DNA from: Sporomusa malonica
GTDB taxonomy: Bacteria; Bacillota; Negativicutes; Sporomusales; Sporomusaceae
NCBI RefSeq assembly: GCF_041428715.1
Contig: NZ_CP155572.1
DNA length: 64,000 bases
Direction: 5' to 3' (one strand)
Below the pieces are notes generated by a model. That model saw nothing but the letters and a program-made list of their open reading frames with translations, was not told where the DNA came from and did not search any database. The position numbers were made by a program, and so were the translations under genes. Shown here piece by piece: positions 43,221 through 51,599 of this stretch. The first letter of the stretch is position 1. Every line of letters starts with the position of its first letter.

Positions 43221-43321
43221 ATTCAACCTCCTGATAAATTGAAATTGATTTAGTGCAACCTGCCTGATTGCTTCTAAGATTCGACCTGGAACGACAAGAA
43301 TCTTAAACTATACTGTATCAT

Positions 43322-43337
43322 TGCAAAATCCGTGCCA
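43322..43337 (-). promoter_or_regulatory. Sigma-54 promoter of atoDAEB
   Basis: On the minus strand the DNA reads TGGCACGGATTTTGCA, a perfect match to the -24/-12 consensus TGGCACG-N4-TTGCW. It lies about 100 bp upstream of atoD, and the adjacent activator gene is of the sigma-54 class. Confidence 0.93.
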
Positions 43338-43346
43338 AAAAAGAAA

Positions 43347-43377
43347 AAAGCCCTATCGAAAAATCGAAAGGGCTTTT
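43347..43377 (-). terminator. Hairpin between atoC and the atoD promoter
   Basis: Arms AAGCCCT-TCGA and TCGA-AGGGCTT with A/T-rich flanks on both sides. On the minus strand a run of T follows the stem (TTTTTTCTTTTT). It would stop transcription from atoSC just before the sigma-54 promoter. Confidence 0.7.
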
Positions 43378-43453
43378 GAATAGTTGTAAATACTAGCTTA
43401 ACGATTGCCTTTTCCAGACAACTTTAAAAATAATGAACTAATTTATTGACGAC

Positions 43454-43482
43454 AGTGCGCATTTTCTTGCGCAGTGCGCACT
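43454..43482 (-). promoter_or_regulatory. Clustered TGCGCA palindromes, candidate AtoC enhancer site
   Basis: AGTGCGCA at 43454, TGCGCA at 43468 and the perfect palindrome AGTGCGCACT at 43473 lie 117-160 bp upstream of the sigma-54 promoter, a normal distance for an enhancer. The TTGCGCAGTGCGCA segment resembles the E. coli AtoC site as I remember it. The plus-strand T7 after it would also fit a terminator, but no plus-strand gene precedes it. Confidence 0.65.
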
Positions 43483-43493
43483 TTTTTTCGTAC

Positions 43494-44873
43494 TTACTCA
43501 ATCTCATATTCTTGAATTTTGTATAAAACAGAGCGCCTGCTCATACCCAGCTCTTTGGCCGTTTTTGCCTTATTACCCTGATTACGCTGCAGCGCTTCTT
43601 TGATGAACATACACTCGACTTTCTTGATCATCTCTTTTAGGGTTTTTCCTTCAGGTTTTTCAAACCCAAACGAGCTCACTAGGTCACTGTCATTACTGTA
43701 CTTGAGATTATCAGGTAAATCTTCCGGGAAAATCCTGCTGCCGGTACTCATAATAACAGAGCGTTCGACTATGTTAGCCAACTCCCGCACATTGCCCGGC
43801 CAATTGTAGTTTTCTAACAGTTTCAAAGCATCTGGATCAAACCCCATAATATCTTTCTCGTTTTCTGCTGTGAATTTCTGCAAAAAATAGCCAGCCAATA
43901 GCTCGATGTCTTCCCGGCGTTCCCGGAGGGGTGGTGCTGACAGGCACACAACATTTAAACGATAGTACAAATCCTGCCGGAAGGTACCTTGCTTGACCAT
44001 TTCTGCTAAGTTGCGGTTTGTTGCTGCCAGCACCCTAATGTCGGTTTTAATAGTTTTATTGCCGCCTACCCGCTCAAATTCCCGTTCTTGTAGTACCCTT
44101 AAGAGCTTGACCTGCAAATTTGGTGAGATCTCGCCGATTTCATCCAAGAATAATGTTCCGTGGTCGGCTTGCTCAAACCGTCCTGGGCGGCGCATAACAG
44201 CACCGGTAAACGCGCCCTTCTCATGGCCAAACAGCTCACTGTCCAGAAGACTTTCCGGCAATGCCCCGCAGTTGATTTTTATAAAGGGACCACTATTCCG
44301 TTTACTATTATAATGTATGGTATTAGCAATCAGCTCTTTGCCTGTACCGCTTTCGCCGGTAATTAGCACACTGGCATTACTCTGAGCGATTTTAGCTATA
44401 TCTTGGCATAACTCCTGCATTTTTGGACTGTTGGTTATAATTTTGTCTAACCGGTAGCTAGCGATTAACTGCTGGTTTAAAACATAGATTTTTTCAGTCA
44501 TTTTTTGTAATTGAATGGCGCGATTAGTTAATAATTTGACTTCTTCAATATCAAAAGGTTTAATAACATAATCAAAGGCACCTAGTTTGATGGCTTCTAC
44601 TGCCGTTTCTACCGCAGCATAGGCTGTCATCAGAATAACAGTAACATTCTGCCTTATTTTCCGCATTTCTTTAAATGCTGTTATACCGTCAATGTTAGGC
44701 ATGCGTATATCCATAATAATTAGGTCAGGCTGAACCGTCTTGAATTTGCTCAAAGCCTCTTCGCCGCTCTCAGCACACACCACTTGATAGCCTTCTCGTT
44801 TTAAAACAGCTGACAGTAATCTGCGCACACTGTCTTCATCATCAACAACCATAACCGTATAGTTGCTATTCAT
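43494..44873 (-). CDS. atoC: Sigma-54-dependent response regulator AtoC
   Basis: A 459-residue NtrC-type activator. The receiver has DDEDSVRRLL and Asp in LIIMDIRMPNIDG. The AAA+ domain has GESGTGKELIAN, the GAFTGAV loop and GTLFLDEIGEIS. The Fis HTH is NKAKTAKELGMSRRSVLYKI. It overlaps atoS by 8 bp and lies beside its likely target promoter. ATG 44873 is chosen since longer frames run deep into atoS. Confidence 0.93.
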   Translation of the reverse strand: MNSNYTVMVVDDEDSVRRLLSAVLKREGYQVVCAESGEEALSKFKTVQPDLIIMDIRMPNIDGITAFKEMRKIRQNVTVILMTAYAAVETAVEAIKLGAFDYVIKPFDIEEVKLLTNRAIQLQKMTEKIYVLNQQLIASYRLDKIITNSPKMQELCQDIAKIAQSNASVLITGESGTGKELIANTIHYNSKRNSGPFIKINCGALPESLLDSELFGHEKGAFTGAVMRRPGRFEQADHGTLFLDEIGEISPNLQVKLLRVLQEREFERVGGNKTIKTDIRVLAATNRNLAEMVKQGTFRQDLYYRLNVVCLSAPPLRERREDIELLAGYFLQKFTAENEKDIMGFDPDALKLLENYNWPGNVRELANIVERSVIMSTGSRIFPEDLPDNLKYSNDSDLVSSFGFEKPEGKTLKEMIKKVECMFIKEALQRNQGNKAKTAKELGMSRRSVLYKIQEYEIE

Positions 44874-46707
44874 CAGCTTCGCCTCCATGATGTAAAACAG
44901 GAAATTGTAAGGTAACCGCAGTGCCGTTACCGATCTCGCTTTGGATATCAACCCGTCCATAGTGGGCATTAATGATTCGCTGCACCACTGCTAGACCCAA
45001 TCCGGTTCCAGTCACTTTGGTAGTAAAAAAGGGATCAAAGACCTTGCTTAAATCGGCTGGCGTAATGCCATTGCCGGTATCGGTGATACTTACATGCACA
45101 AAACTACTAGGCCCCTGCCATGTTGCAATTTCAACTATTCCCTGGCCTGTGATGGCTTGCACAGCATTAATTAACAGGTTGAGTAAAACCTGTTTGAGCT
45201 GCTCGGCATCTCCCTCGATTTGAGGGATTGTTTCACCAAACTGCAGCCTAAACTCCACTTTATGTTTGGTACCTGTGTTTTTAACCAATACTAGCGTCTC
45301 CTTGATTAAGCCGTTGATATCCACCAGTTTATAATTGGTTTTACAGGGCCGGGAAAAATATAAGAGGGTCTCAATAACGCGGTTTACCCGATCCACTTCT
45401 TTAATGATCACAGGCATATATTCTTGTCGTTCTTCTTCGGTGTCTGTGTCTTGCAAATATTGTACAAATCCTTTTATGGCAGTGAGCGGGTTGCGTATTT
45501 CATGGGCAACACCAGCCATTAATTCTCCTAAGGAGGCTAAGCGCTCGGCTCTCAGTATCTGCGCCTGGAGGCGATGCTGCTCTGTTAAATCTTTGAATAC
45601 GACAACTGCGCCAATAATCTTATCGGTACTGTCTTTTAGACGGCTGGTACTGATGCTGATGTAAATATCTTTATTTTTCACAGGATATTCCATCTCGATG
45701 CCGATATAATTTGTTCCTGTTGCTAGGGTATCTAACAGCAAACTATTAAAATGCTTGCCTTCACAGAAGATCTCTTTATAAGGCTTATCTACAATTTCTG
45801 AGCAAGTATAGCCTGTTAAGGTTTCGGCAGACTTATTGGCACTGGTTATATTGCCATTAATATCGACAGTAATGACACCATCGGCAATACTGTGCATAAT
45901 ATTTTGGTTTAACGTCTGGGCGTTGAGCAAGGAACGCGTCATATGATTGATGGCATCACTAATCTGTCCCATTTCCCCCTCCATGGGAATAAGCCGGTGA
46001 TCTAGGTCAAATCTCAGCTGCTCCAGGCCGTTTTTTATGGTCTCGACGTCATGGATAAAACCCTTGGTCATCCAGAAAAACAATAGTAAACTAACGATAA
46101 TGCCGATACTTACAGCCAGGTAGATGTTGTAGTCCATGGATGCCATTTGCGCATGGATGTCATCGGTCAGCTCGTTTGCCCAGATATACCCAATAACCTC
46201 GCCATGACGTATAATAGGAATCATGGCGTTCATAATATCGCCCCTGACCATTGGCGCAAATTCAACCAGCCGTTCGCCTGTATTCATAACCTTACGGCCA
46301 GGATGTGTGGGTCCTATGGTAATGCCAACCTTATCGGCATATTTATCACTTGGGCCATACGTAATAATTGCATCAAGTTCCATACTATAGTACCCGGCGC
46401 CAACCCCGGGATAAGCGCTGGTCAAGGTATCAGTGTAATTCTTCAATACCTCATTTAATGCTTTTATCTGCGTCGCACGATCTGCATTGTCAGCACTTCT
46501 TGATATCAATATTTCATTGTAACCTTCGCCAAGGTTATTATCTAATAATAAAGCGATGCCAAATAATTTAGCCTGTTTTTCTACTAGTAATGCTTCTTGT
46601 GTTTCTAATTTGATTATATATCCGGTTAAGAGTATCGGAATACTCACGATAATTAAAGTAAACAAAATCATCTTATTGCGTAATGTCTGGGGTACTAAAC
46701 GTTTCAT
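44866..46707 (-). CDS. atoS: Membrane sensor histidine kinase AtoS
   Basis: A 613-residue kinase, close to the E. coli AtoS length. One membrane helix near the N-terminus (ILFTLIIVSIPILLTGYII), an extracytoplasmic sensor of about 150 residues, a second helix (AVSIGIIVSLLLFFW), a HAMP-like linker and a PAS domain follow in order. Then comes the H-box AGVAHEIRNPLTAIKGFVQ, the N-box LLINAVQAI and ITDTGNGI. It probably senses acetoacetate or short-chain acids. AGGAG precedes the ATG. Confidence 0.92.
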   Translation of the reverse strand: MKRLVPQTLRNKMILFTLIIVSIPILLTGYIIKLETQEALLVEKQAKLFGIALLLDNNLGEGYNEILISRSADNADRATQIKALNEVLKNYTDTLTSAYPGVGAGYYSMELDAIITYGPSDKYADKVGITIGPTHPGRKVMNTGERLVEFAPMVRGDIMNAMIPIIRHGEVIGYIWANELTDDIHAQMASMDYNIYLAVSIGIIVSLLLFFWMTKGFIHDVETIKNGLEQLRFDLDHRLIPMEGEMGQISDAINHMTRSLLNAQTLNQNIMHSIADGVITVDINGNITSANKSAETLTGYTCSEIVDKPYKEIFCEGKHFNSLLLDTLATGTNYIGIEMEYPVKNKDIYISISTSRLKDSTDKIIGAVVVFKDLTEQHRLQAQILRAERLASLGELMAGVAHEIRNPLTAIKGFVQYLQDTDTEEERQEYMPVIIKEVDRVNRVIETLLYFSRPCKTNYKLVDINGLIKETLVLVKNTGTKHKVEFRLQFGETIPQIEGDAEQLKQVLLNLLINAVQAITGQGIVEIATWQGPSSFVHVSITDTGNGITPADLSKVFDPFFTTKVTGTGLGLAVVQRIINAHYGRVDIQSEIGNGTAVTLQFPVLHHGGEADE

Positions 46708-46934
46708 AAGGCGTACTCCTCTAGTTTAATTGTCACGAAAATAGGGCAAGAGACCTGCCCAGGGCTCATCTGTAAAAAAAGACTCTCTGATTTTTATAAT
46801 ACTATCTCATCTGCGTTGAACTGTAAATAAGCGATTACCTGGCGTCGAAGAGTCAATGAAGCAAGGGAGAGAATAAAAAGACCAATTAATATACTGGGAG
46901 ATATTGACTAAATCGTGCTTTCGCGCTATTATTA

Positions 46935-46949
46935 ATGATAACGATTATC
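46935..46949 (+). promoter_or_regulatory. Fur-box-like palindrome upstream of the flavodoxin gene
   Basis: TGATAACGATTATCA is a near-perfect palindrome matching the core of the Fur consensus. It lies about 110 bp before the flavodoxin start. A TTGACA -35-like element (47018) is nearer the gene. The rest of the 350-bp gap after atoS shows nothing else I can name. Confidence 0.6.
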
Positions 46950-47060
46950 AATTTCATTAATAAGTATACAATAGCGGAGGTGAGCAGCTGATCTAAAGCT
47001 TGGCTGATATTTTTTTTGACAATCAATTGAGAATCTATTTCAATTACGGGAGGCGTAAGT

Positions 47061-47507
47061 ATGAAGAAGATAGTTGTTATTTATTGGAGTGGTACTGGGA
47101 ATACCGAACAAATGGCGACAGCTGTAGCGGACGGCGCTAAAAATAATGATGGGGTTAGTGTTGAATTAATTGCTGTAAGCAACGCGTCAAAGAGTAATGT
47201 GCTTGAAGCCGATGCTGTAGCCCTGGGATGCCCATCTATGGGTGATGAGGTTTTGGAAGAGACTGAGATGGAGCCATTTGTGAAAACATTACAGGCTGCT
47301 GAATTAACTGGAAAGCCGCTTGCATTGTTTGGTTCTTATGGCTGGGGCGAGGGACAGTGGATGACAGATTGGGTGGAGAGAATGAAGGGCCTTGGAGCTG
47401 TACTTGTTGCTGACGGATTGATTGTTCAAGAAGTTCCCAATGAAGAAGGGCTAAGTCTTTGTAAGGAACTAGGAATGAAACTGGCTTTATCTGCTGTTAA
47501 GGAATAA
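47061..47507 (+). CDS. Flavodoxin
   Basis: A 148-residue short-chain flavodoxin. The FMN phosphate loop is YWSGTGNTEQMA, and GSYGWGEGQWM is the 90s-loop segment that stacks on the flavin. It replaces ferredoxin in low-potential electron transfer when iron is scarce, consistent with the Fur-like site upstream. It is a plausible reductant for radical-SAM enzymes such as CutD; this is inference. CGGGAGG precedes the ATG. Confidence 0.94.
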   Translation: MKKIVVIYWSGTGNTEQMATAVADGAKNNDGVSVELIAVSNASKSNVLEADAVALGCPSMGDEVLEETEMEPFVKTLQAAELTGKPLALFGSYGWGEGQWMTDWVERMKGLGAVLVADGLIVQEVPNEEGLSLCKELGMKLALSAVKE

Positions 47508-47546
47508 GCCAATAAGATATTGATTGAGCTGGCAGGAAAGACAATA

Positions 47547-47602
47547 AACCAAGAAGGGATACTCAAAGCAGCTGCTGCTTCAGTATCCCTTCTTGGTTTT
47601 TT
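47547..47602. terminator. Terminator between the flavodoxin and PBP2 genes
   Basis: A perfect 17-bp stem starting AACCAAGAAGGGATACT with an 18-base loop, followed on the plus strand by TTTTTT. It separates convergent genes and may act both ways. Confidence 0.9.
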
Positions 47603-47604
47603 AG

Positions 47605-49467
47605 CTATTGTTTAGGTTTAGCTGGAGTTGAGCCTATTTTGGCAGCTTCTTTTTCGGCAAAGATATCAGCCATATCTTTAGAAGCCGGTAAATTAAAAGC
47701 TGCTTCCATGATTTTGCGGGCAATTGGCGCAGCTGAGTCTGACCCATAGCCGCCTTGCTCAACCATGACGGCAACGGCAATCGTAGGGTTGTCAAATGGC
47801 CCATAAGCGACAAACCAGCCATGGTCATCGCCATGCGGGTTTTCGGCAGTACTTGTTTTACCAGCAATGGGAATAGGAAATCCTTCAAAAATGTATGCGG
47901 CAGTACCTCCTGGCGCGACAACCGCGCGTAAGGAATCGCGGATAGTCTTGAGGTTTTTTTGTGATATAGGTAGGGTACCTAACTCTTCAGGTACGAAGGA
48001 TTTAACAGTTTGCCCTTCAGGCGAAACAATTTTACTTACCAGGTAGGGGCGGTAGCGGTGGCCGCCATTTGCTATCTGGGAGATAACTGAGGCCATCTGT
48101 AGAGGTGTTGTAAGCTGAAATCCCTGACCGATGGCAGCATCAAAGGTTTCAGACAGATACCATTCTTCGTCATATACTTTTTCTTTGTACTTGCGATTGG
48201 CAACAAGGCCTTCGCTTTCGCCGATAAGGTTAATGCCTGTAGGCGCTCCCAGACCGAACGCCCTAGCCCATTTCTCCAAGTTATCGATGCCTAGGCGATT
48301 GCCTAATTCATAGAAGAAGACATTGTCTGATTTCACCATAGCCACTTGAAAGTCAATCCAGCCCAGCGCCGCACCGTGGGCGTTGCCCTTAGGTACCAGC
48401 CAGTGCTGGCCGCTGTCAAAGATTTTTTCTTCAGGCGTTACCTTGCCCATTTCAAGTGCTGCTGTGCCTGTAACGATCTTGAAGGCTGATCCAGGTGGGT
48501 ATTCGGCGTCAATAACCCGGTTCTGCATCGGATTAAAGGGATTATCATTAATTGCGCTCCAGTCTTTGGATGATATACCGCCATTGAACAAATTGGGATT
48601 AAAGGTCGGACGGCTTACCATTGCAAGAATTTCGCCAGTCTGCGGATTAATGGCCACAGCGGCGGCTGCCTTGGCGTTAGGGTTGCCTAACTGCTTTTGC
48701 AGATACAGAAGCCGGTCATCAATAGCTTTTTCAGCTGCTTTTTGAATCTTAGCGTCAATGGTTAGTATCAAACCATGGCCTAATACCGGTTCTTTTTTGC
48801 CCAGCATTTGTACCGGTTTGCCGCTTACATTGACTTCTATTTGACTGCCGCCGTTTATACCGCGAAGTTCTTTGTCATATACTTTTTCAAGGCCGAACTT
48901 ACCGACAATATCGCCGGTCTTATAGCCTTCGGTCTTCTTTTTCTTTAGCTCATCCTCACTGATTTCGCCAACATAGCCAAATAGATGGGCACCCATTTCG
49001 TTATTGATGTAATTACGCACAGCCTGAACCTCAATGACAACACCCTCAAGCTGGTTCCGGCGTTCTTCAATCCTGGTAATAATCTCAGGACCCACGTCAT
49101 GCTTAATCTGTATAGGCGCAAGCGGATTGTCCTGCTGTGTTATTTTCTTCTTAATATCCTCAGGCTTCATAGCTAGAATATCGGCTAACCTGACAATAAC
49201 CTCATCAGCTATTGGCCCGGAAATGGGGACTAAAGATACGGTGAAGCCGGGGCGGCTAGAAACAAGCAAAGTGCCGTTGCGATCATAGAAAGCACCGCGA
49301 GGAGCAGTAATTGGCATAAGTCGTATGCGGTTATTGTCCGCTTGGAGTGCAAAAACTTCTCCTTGCACTAGCTGCAATATTACTAACCTGCTTACTAGCG
49401 CTGCAAAGATTAAGAAAACGATAAGCGCCACACCATCAAGCCGGCGATTCGAGTTAGTCTTGACCAT
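47605..49467 (-). CDS. mrdA: Penicillin-binding protein 2, rod-shape peptidoglycan transpeptidase
   Basis: A 620-residue class B PBP. One N-terminal membrane anchor (ALIVFLIFAALVSRLVIL) is followed by the pedestal with TAPRGAFYDRNGTLL. The transpeptidase domain has the catalytic Ser in PPGSAFKIVTG, SDN in VKSDNVFFYEL and a third motif reading KTST where KTGT is usual. The protein ends in a polar tail. GGGAGG precedes the ATG. It stands alone, without mreBCD or rodA nearby. Confidence 0.93.
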   Translation of the reverse strand: MVKTNSNRRLDGVALIVFLIFAALVSRLVILQLVQGEVFALQADNNRIRLMPITAPRGAFYDRNGTLLVSSRPGFTVSLVPISGPIADEVIVRLADILAMKPEDIKKKITQQDNPLAPIQIKHDVGPEIITRIEERRNQLEGVVIEVQAVRNYINNEMGAHLFGYVGEISEDELKKKKTEGYKTGDIVGKFGLEKVYDKELRGINGGSQIEVNVSGKPVQMLGKKEPVLGHGLILTIDAKIQKAAEKAIDDRLLYLQKQLGNPNAKAAAAVAINPQTGEILAMVSRPTFNPNLFNGGISSKDWSAINDNPFNPMQNRVIDAEYPPGSAFKIVTGTAALEMGKVTPEEKIFDSGQHWLVPKGNAHGAALGWIDFQVAMVKSDNVFFYELGNRLGIDNLEKWARAFGLGAPTGINLIGESEGLVANRKYKEKVYDEEWYLSETFDAAIGQGFQLTTPLQMASVISQIANGGHRYRPYLVSKIVSPEGQTVKSFVPEELGTLPISQKNLKTIRDSLRAVVAPGGTAAYIFEGFPIPIAGKTSTAENPHGDDHGWFVAYGPFDNPTIAVAVMVEQGGYGSDSAAPIARKIMEAAFNLPASKDMADIFAEKEAAKIGSTPAKPKQ

Positions 49468-49687
49468 AATGCTCCTCCCTAGAAGATAAAAGTCCAGCGT
49501 CCAAGATGATGGCGCAGATTCCGTAATTGGACATCAGTACTATTCAGTTTAGCAGAAGCCTGGAATAGCTTCAATGAACAGATTTTAGCAGTATTTTTAT
49601 TCTAGATGCAGCCCAATTAAATCGCACAGGTAATGATACGGTATTGCGAATTATTTTTTATTAATACAATTTTCTAACTAAGAACTA

Positions 49688-49744
49688 TTGACAAAATTTA
49701 GGCAAGAGCAGTACAATAAAATTAATACTATACCAGTTCAGTAT
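49688..49744 (+). promoter_or_regulatory. Promoter and candidate Rrf2 operator upstream of the rrf2-cydAB genes
   Basis: TTGACA at 49688 and TACAAT at 49712 are 18 bp apart and form a good sigma-70 promoter. Just downstream, ATACT (49725) and AGTAT (49740) form an inverted repeat in an AT-rich context, where an Rrf2 repressor could block initiation. The remaining 310-bp gap after mrdA shows no gene. Confidence 0.6.
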
Positions 49745-49778
49745 ATATTTATTATGACAAGTAAAAGGTGGTGATGCT

Positions 49779-50192
49779 GTGCAGCTAAACCAGGCCACTG
49801 ATTATGCATTTCGGGTGGTGTTATATCTGGCCAGTCTGCCGTCAGGCGAGGTGGCAAACGGTGTAAGTATTGCCGAAAGACAGAACATTCCATCCCGGTT
49901 TCTTCAGAAAATTATGCGTAAGCTTGTGGCTGCCAGCTTGGTCAAATCGTATCGTGGCGTTGTGGGTGGTTTTACATTGGCAAAGCCTGCTAACGAAATT
50001 ACGCTGTATGATGTCATTAGTGCCATGGAGGGCCCGCTCGGCATTCAGCGCTGTCTGAACGATCGTAAGGTGTGCAATCGCGATTGTGGTCAGGAATGTC
50101 CGGTGCATCAAGCGCTGGCTGCAGTTCAGGACCGGCTGATTGCTGATTTATCCACTGTTACTTTTGCAGCTCTAGCTGCTAAAGCAAAATAA
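49779..50192 (+). CDS. Rrf2-family regulator with an Fe-S-type cysteine cluster
   Basis: A 137-residue winged-helix regulator. QLNQATDYAFRVVLYLASL and IPSRFLQKIMRKLVAASLV with SYRGVVGGFTLA are the Rrf2 signature. Cysteines in RCLNDRKVCNRDCGQECPVH probably bind an Fe-S cluster, as in IscR, NsrR or RsrR relatives. It lies 21 bp before cydA and so may tie cytochrome bd expression to redox or nitric oxide stress; that target is inferred. GTG start after AGGTGG. Confidence 0.9.
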   Translation: MQLNQATDYAFRVVLYLASLPSGEVANGVSIAERQNIPSRFLQKIMRKLVAASLVKSYRGVVGGFTLAKPANEITLYDVISAMEGPLGIQRCLNDRKVCNRDCGQECPVHQALAAVQDRLIADLSTVTFAALAAKAK

Positions 50193-50213
50193 ATTTAAGT
50201 AGGAGGTAGGAGC

Positions 50214-51599
50214 ATGGAAGAATTACTTTTGTCCCGTTGGCAGTTCGGGATCACGACCATCTATCATTTCTTGTTTGTGCCGTTGACACTGGGTCTGTCG
50301 CTTATTGTCGCTATTCTGGAAACTATCTATGTCCGCACTGGTAACGAAATGTACAAACAGCAAACCAAATTTTGGGGTAAACTATTTCTTATCAACTTTG
50401 CTATGGGTGTGGTCACAGGTATTGTTCAGGAGTTTCATTTTGGCATGAACTGGTCAGAGTATGCTCGTTTTATGGGGGACATTTTTGGTGCGCCGCTGGC
50501 CATGGAGGCACTTACCGCTTTTTACCTTGAATCGGTATTCATCGGCCTCTGGATATTTGGCTGGGAACGTATTCCTAAAATGCTGCATGCTGTCAGTATC
50601 TGGATTGTAGCATTGGCTACCAATCTGTCGGCTTTCTGGATCTTGACAGCCAACTCCTTTATGCAGTCGCCGGTTGGCTATGTTATTAATAATGGCCGGG
50701 CTGAAATGACTGATTTTGTCGCACTCATTACTAATCCTTATGTGTTCTACCAATTTCCGCATACTGTATTATCAGGTCTGGTGACGGCTGGTTTCTTTGT
50801 TCTCGCGATCAGCGCCTATCATCTTCTCCGTAAAACCCATTTGGATTTTTTCCGGGCCTCATTTAAGCTTGGGCTTGTCTGGACGACAGTCAGCTTATTT
50901 CTCCTTATGGGCAGCGGTCATGCACAGACCCAATTTATGGCCAAAGCCCAGCCGATGAAGCTGGCTGCTGCTGAAGCACTATGGGAGACGGCTAATCCAG
51001 CCCCCTTTGCCATAGCTGCAGTTATTGATGAGCAGAATAAGACCAATACAGTTGAACTAAAAATCCCTGCCATGCTGTCATTGCTGGCCAATAATGATCC
51101 AAACACTGCTGTAAAAGGTATTAAAGATATTGAAAAAGAGTATATCGCTAAATACGGCCCAGGTAACTATGTGCCGCCAGTAACACCAGTGTTTTGGAGC
51201 TTTAGAATCATGGTGGCGGCAGGCAGTGTCATGATGCTTGTGGTGCTGGCAGCTGGCTTCTTCTGGTGGCGCGGCCAACTGGAAGCCAAGACTTGTGTGC
51301 TGAAGGCTGTACTGTGGAGCCTGCCGCTGCCGTATATTGCCAACTCAACAGGTTGGTATGTTACCGAGGGCGGACGTCAGCCGTGGATTGTATTCGGATT
51401 GCAAAAGGTAGATCAGGCTGTGTCGCCGTCAGTTGGCGCAATCAGTATCTGGATTTCATTGATTGGCTTTACCCTGGTATATGCCTTGCTGGCAGCAGCT
51501 GCTGTGTATCTTGTGCAGAAATTTGTCCGGCAAGGGCCTGTTTCCACACCGGTTAACACTAATAAACCAGCAGCAAAGGGGGCGACGTTATGGACCTAA
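50214..51599 (+). CDS. cydA: Cytochrome bd ubiquinol/menaquinol oxidase subunit I
   Basis: A 461-residue CydA with nine membrane helices. Haem ligands are likely His18 in IYHFLFVPLTLG, His in QFPHTVLSG, and Met in FWSFRIMV. GWYVTEGGRQPW is conserved. The Q-loop between helices 6 and 7 is short, as in Firmicute enzymes. It reduces oxygen to water with quinol and probably protects this anaerobe from traces of oxygen. It overlaps cydB by 10 bp. Confidence 0.96.
   Translation: MEELLLSRWQFGITTIYHFLFVPLTLGLSLIVAILETIYVRTGNEMYKQQTKFWGKLFLINFAMGVVTGIVQEFHFGMNWSEYARFMGDIFGAPLAMEALTAFYLESVFIGLWIFGWERIPKMLHAVSIWIVALATNLSAFWILTANSFMQSPVGYVINNGRAEMTDFVALITNPYVFYQFPHTVLSGLVTAGFFVLAISAYHLLRKTHLDFFRASFKLGLVWTTVSLFLLMGSGHAQTQFMAKAQPMKLAAAEALWETANPAPFAIAAVIDEQNKTNTVELKIPAMLSLLANNDPNTAVKGIKDIEKEYIAKYGPGNYVPPVTPVFWSFRIMVAAGSVMMLVVLAAGFFWWRGQLEAKTCVLKAVLWSLPLPYIANSTGWYVTEGGRQPWIVFGLQKVDQAVSPSVGAISIWISLIGFTLVYALLAAAAVYLVQKFVRQGPVSTPVNTNKPAAKGATLWT

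Noticed and set aside
43454..43490. GTGCGCA hairpin with T7 as a plus-strand terminator
   Set aside because: No plus-strand gene precedes it; the clustered palindromes upstream of a sigma-54 promoter fit an activator site better.
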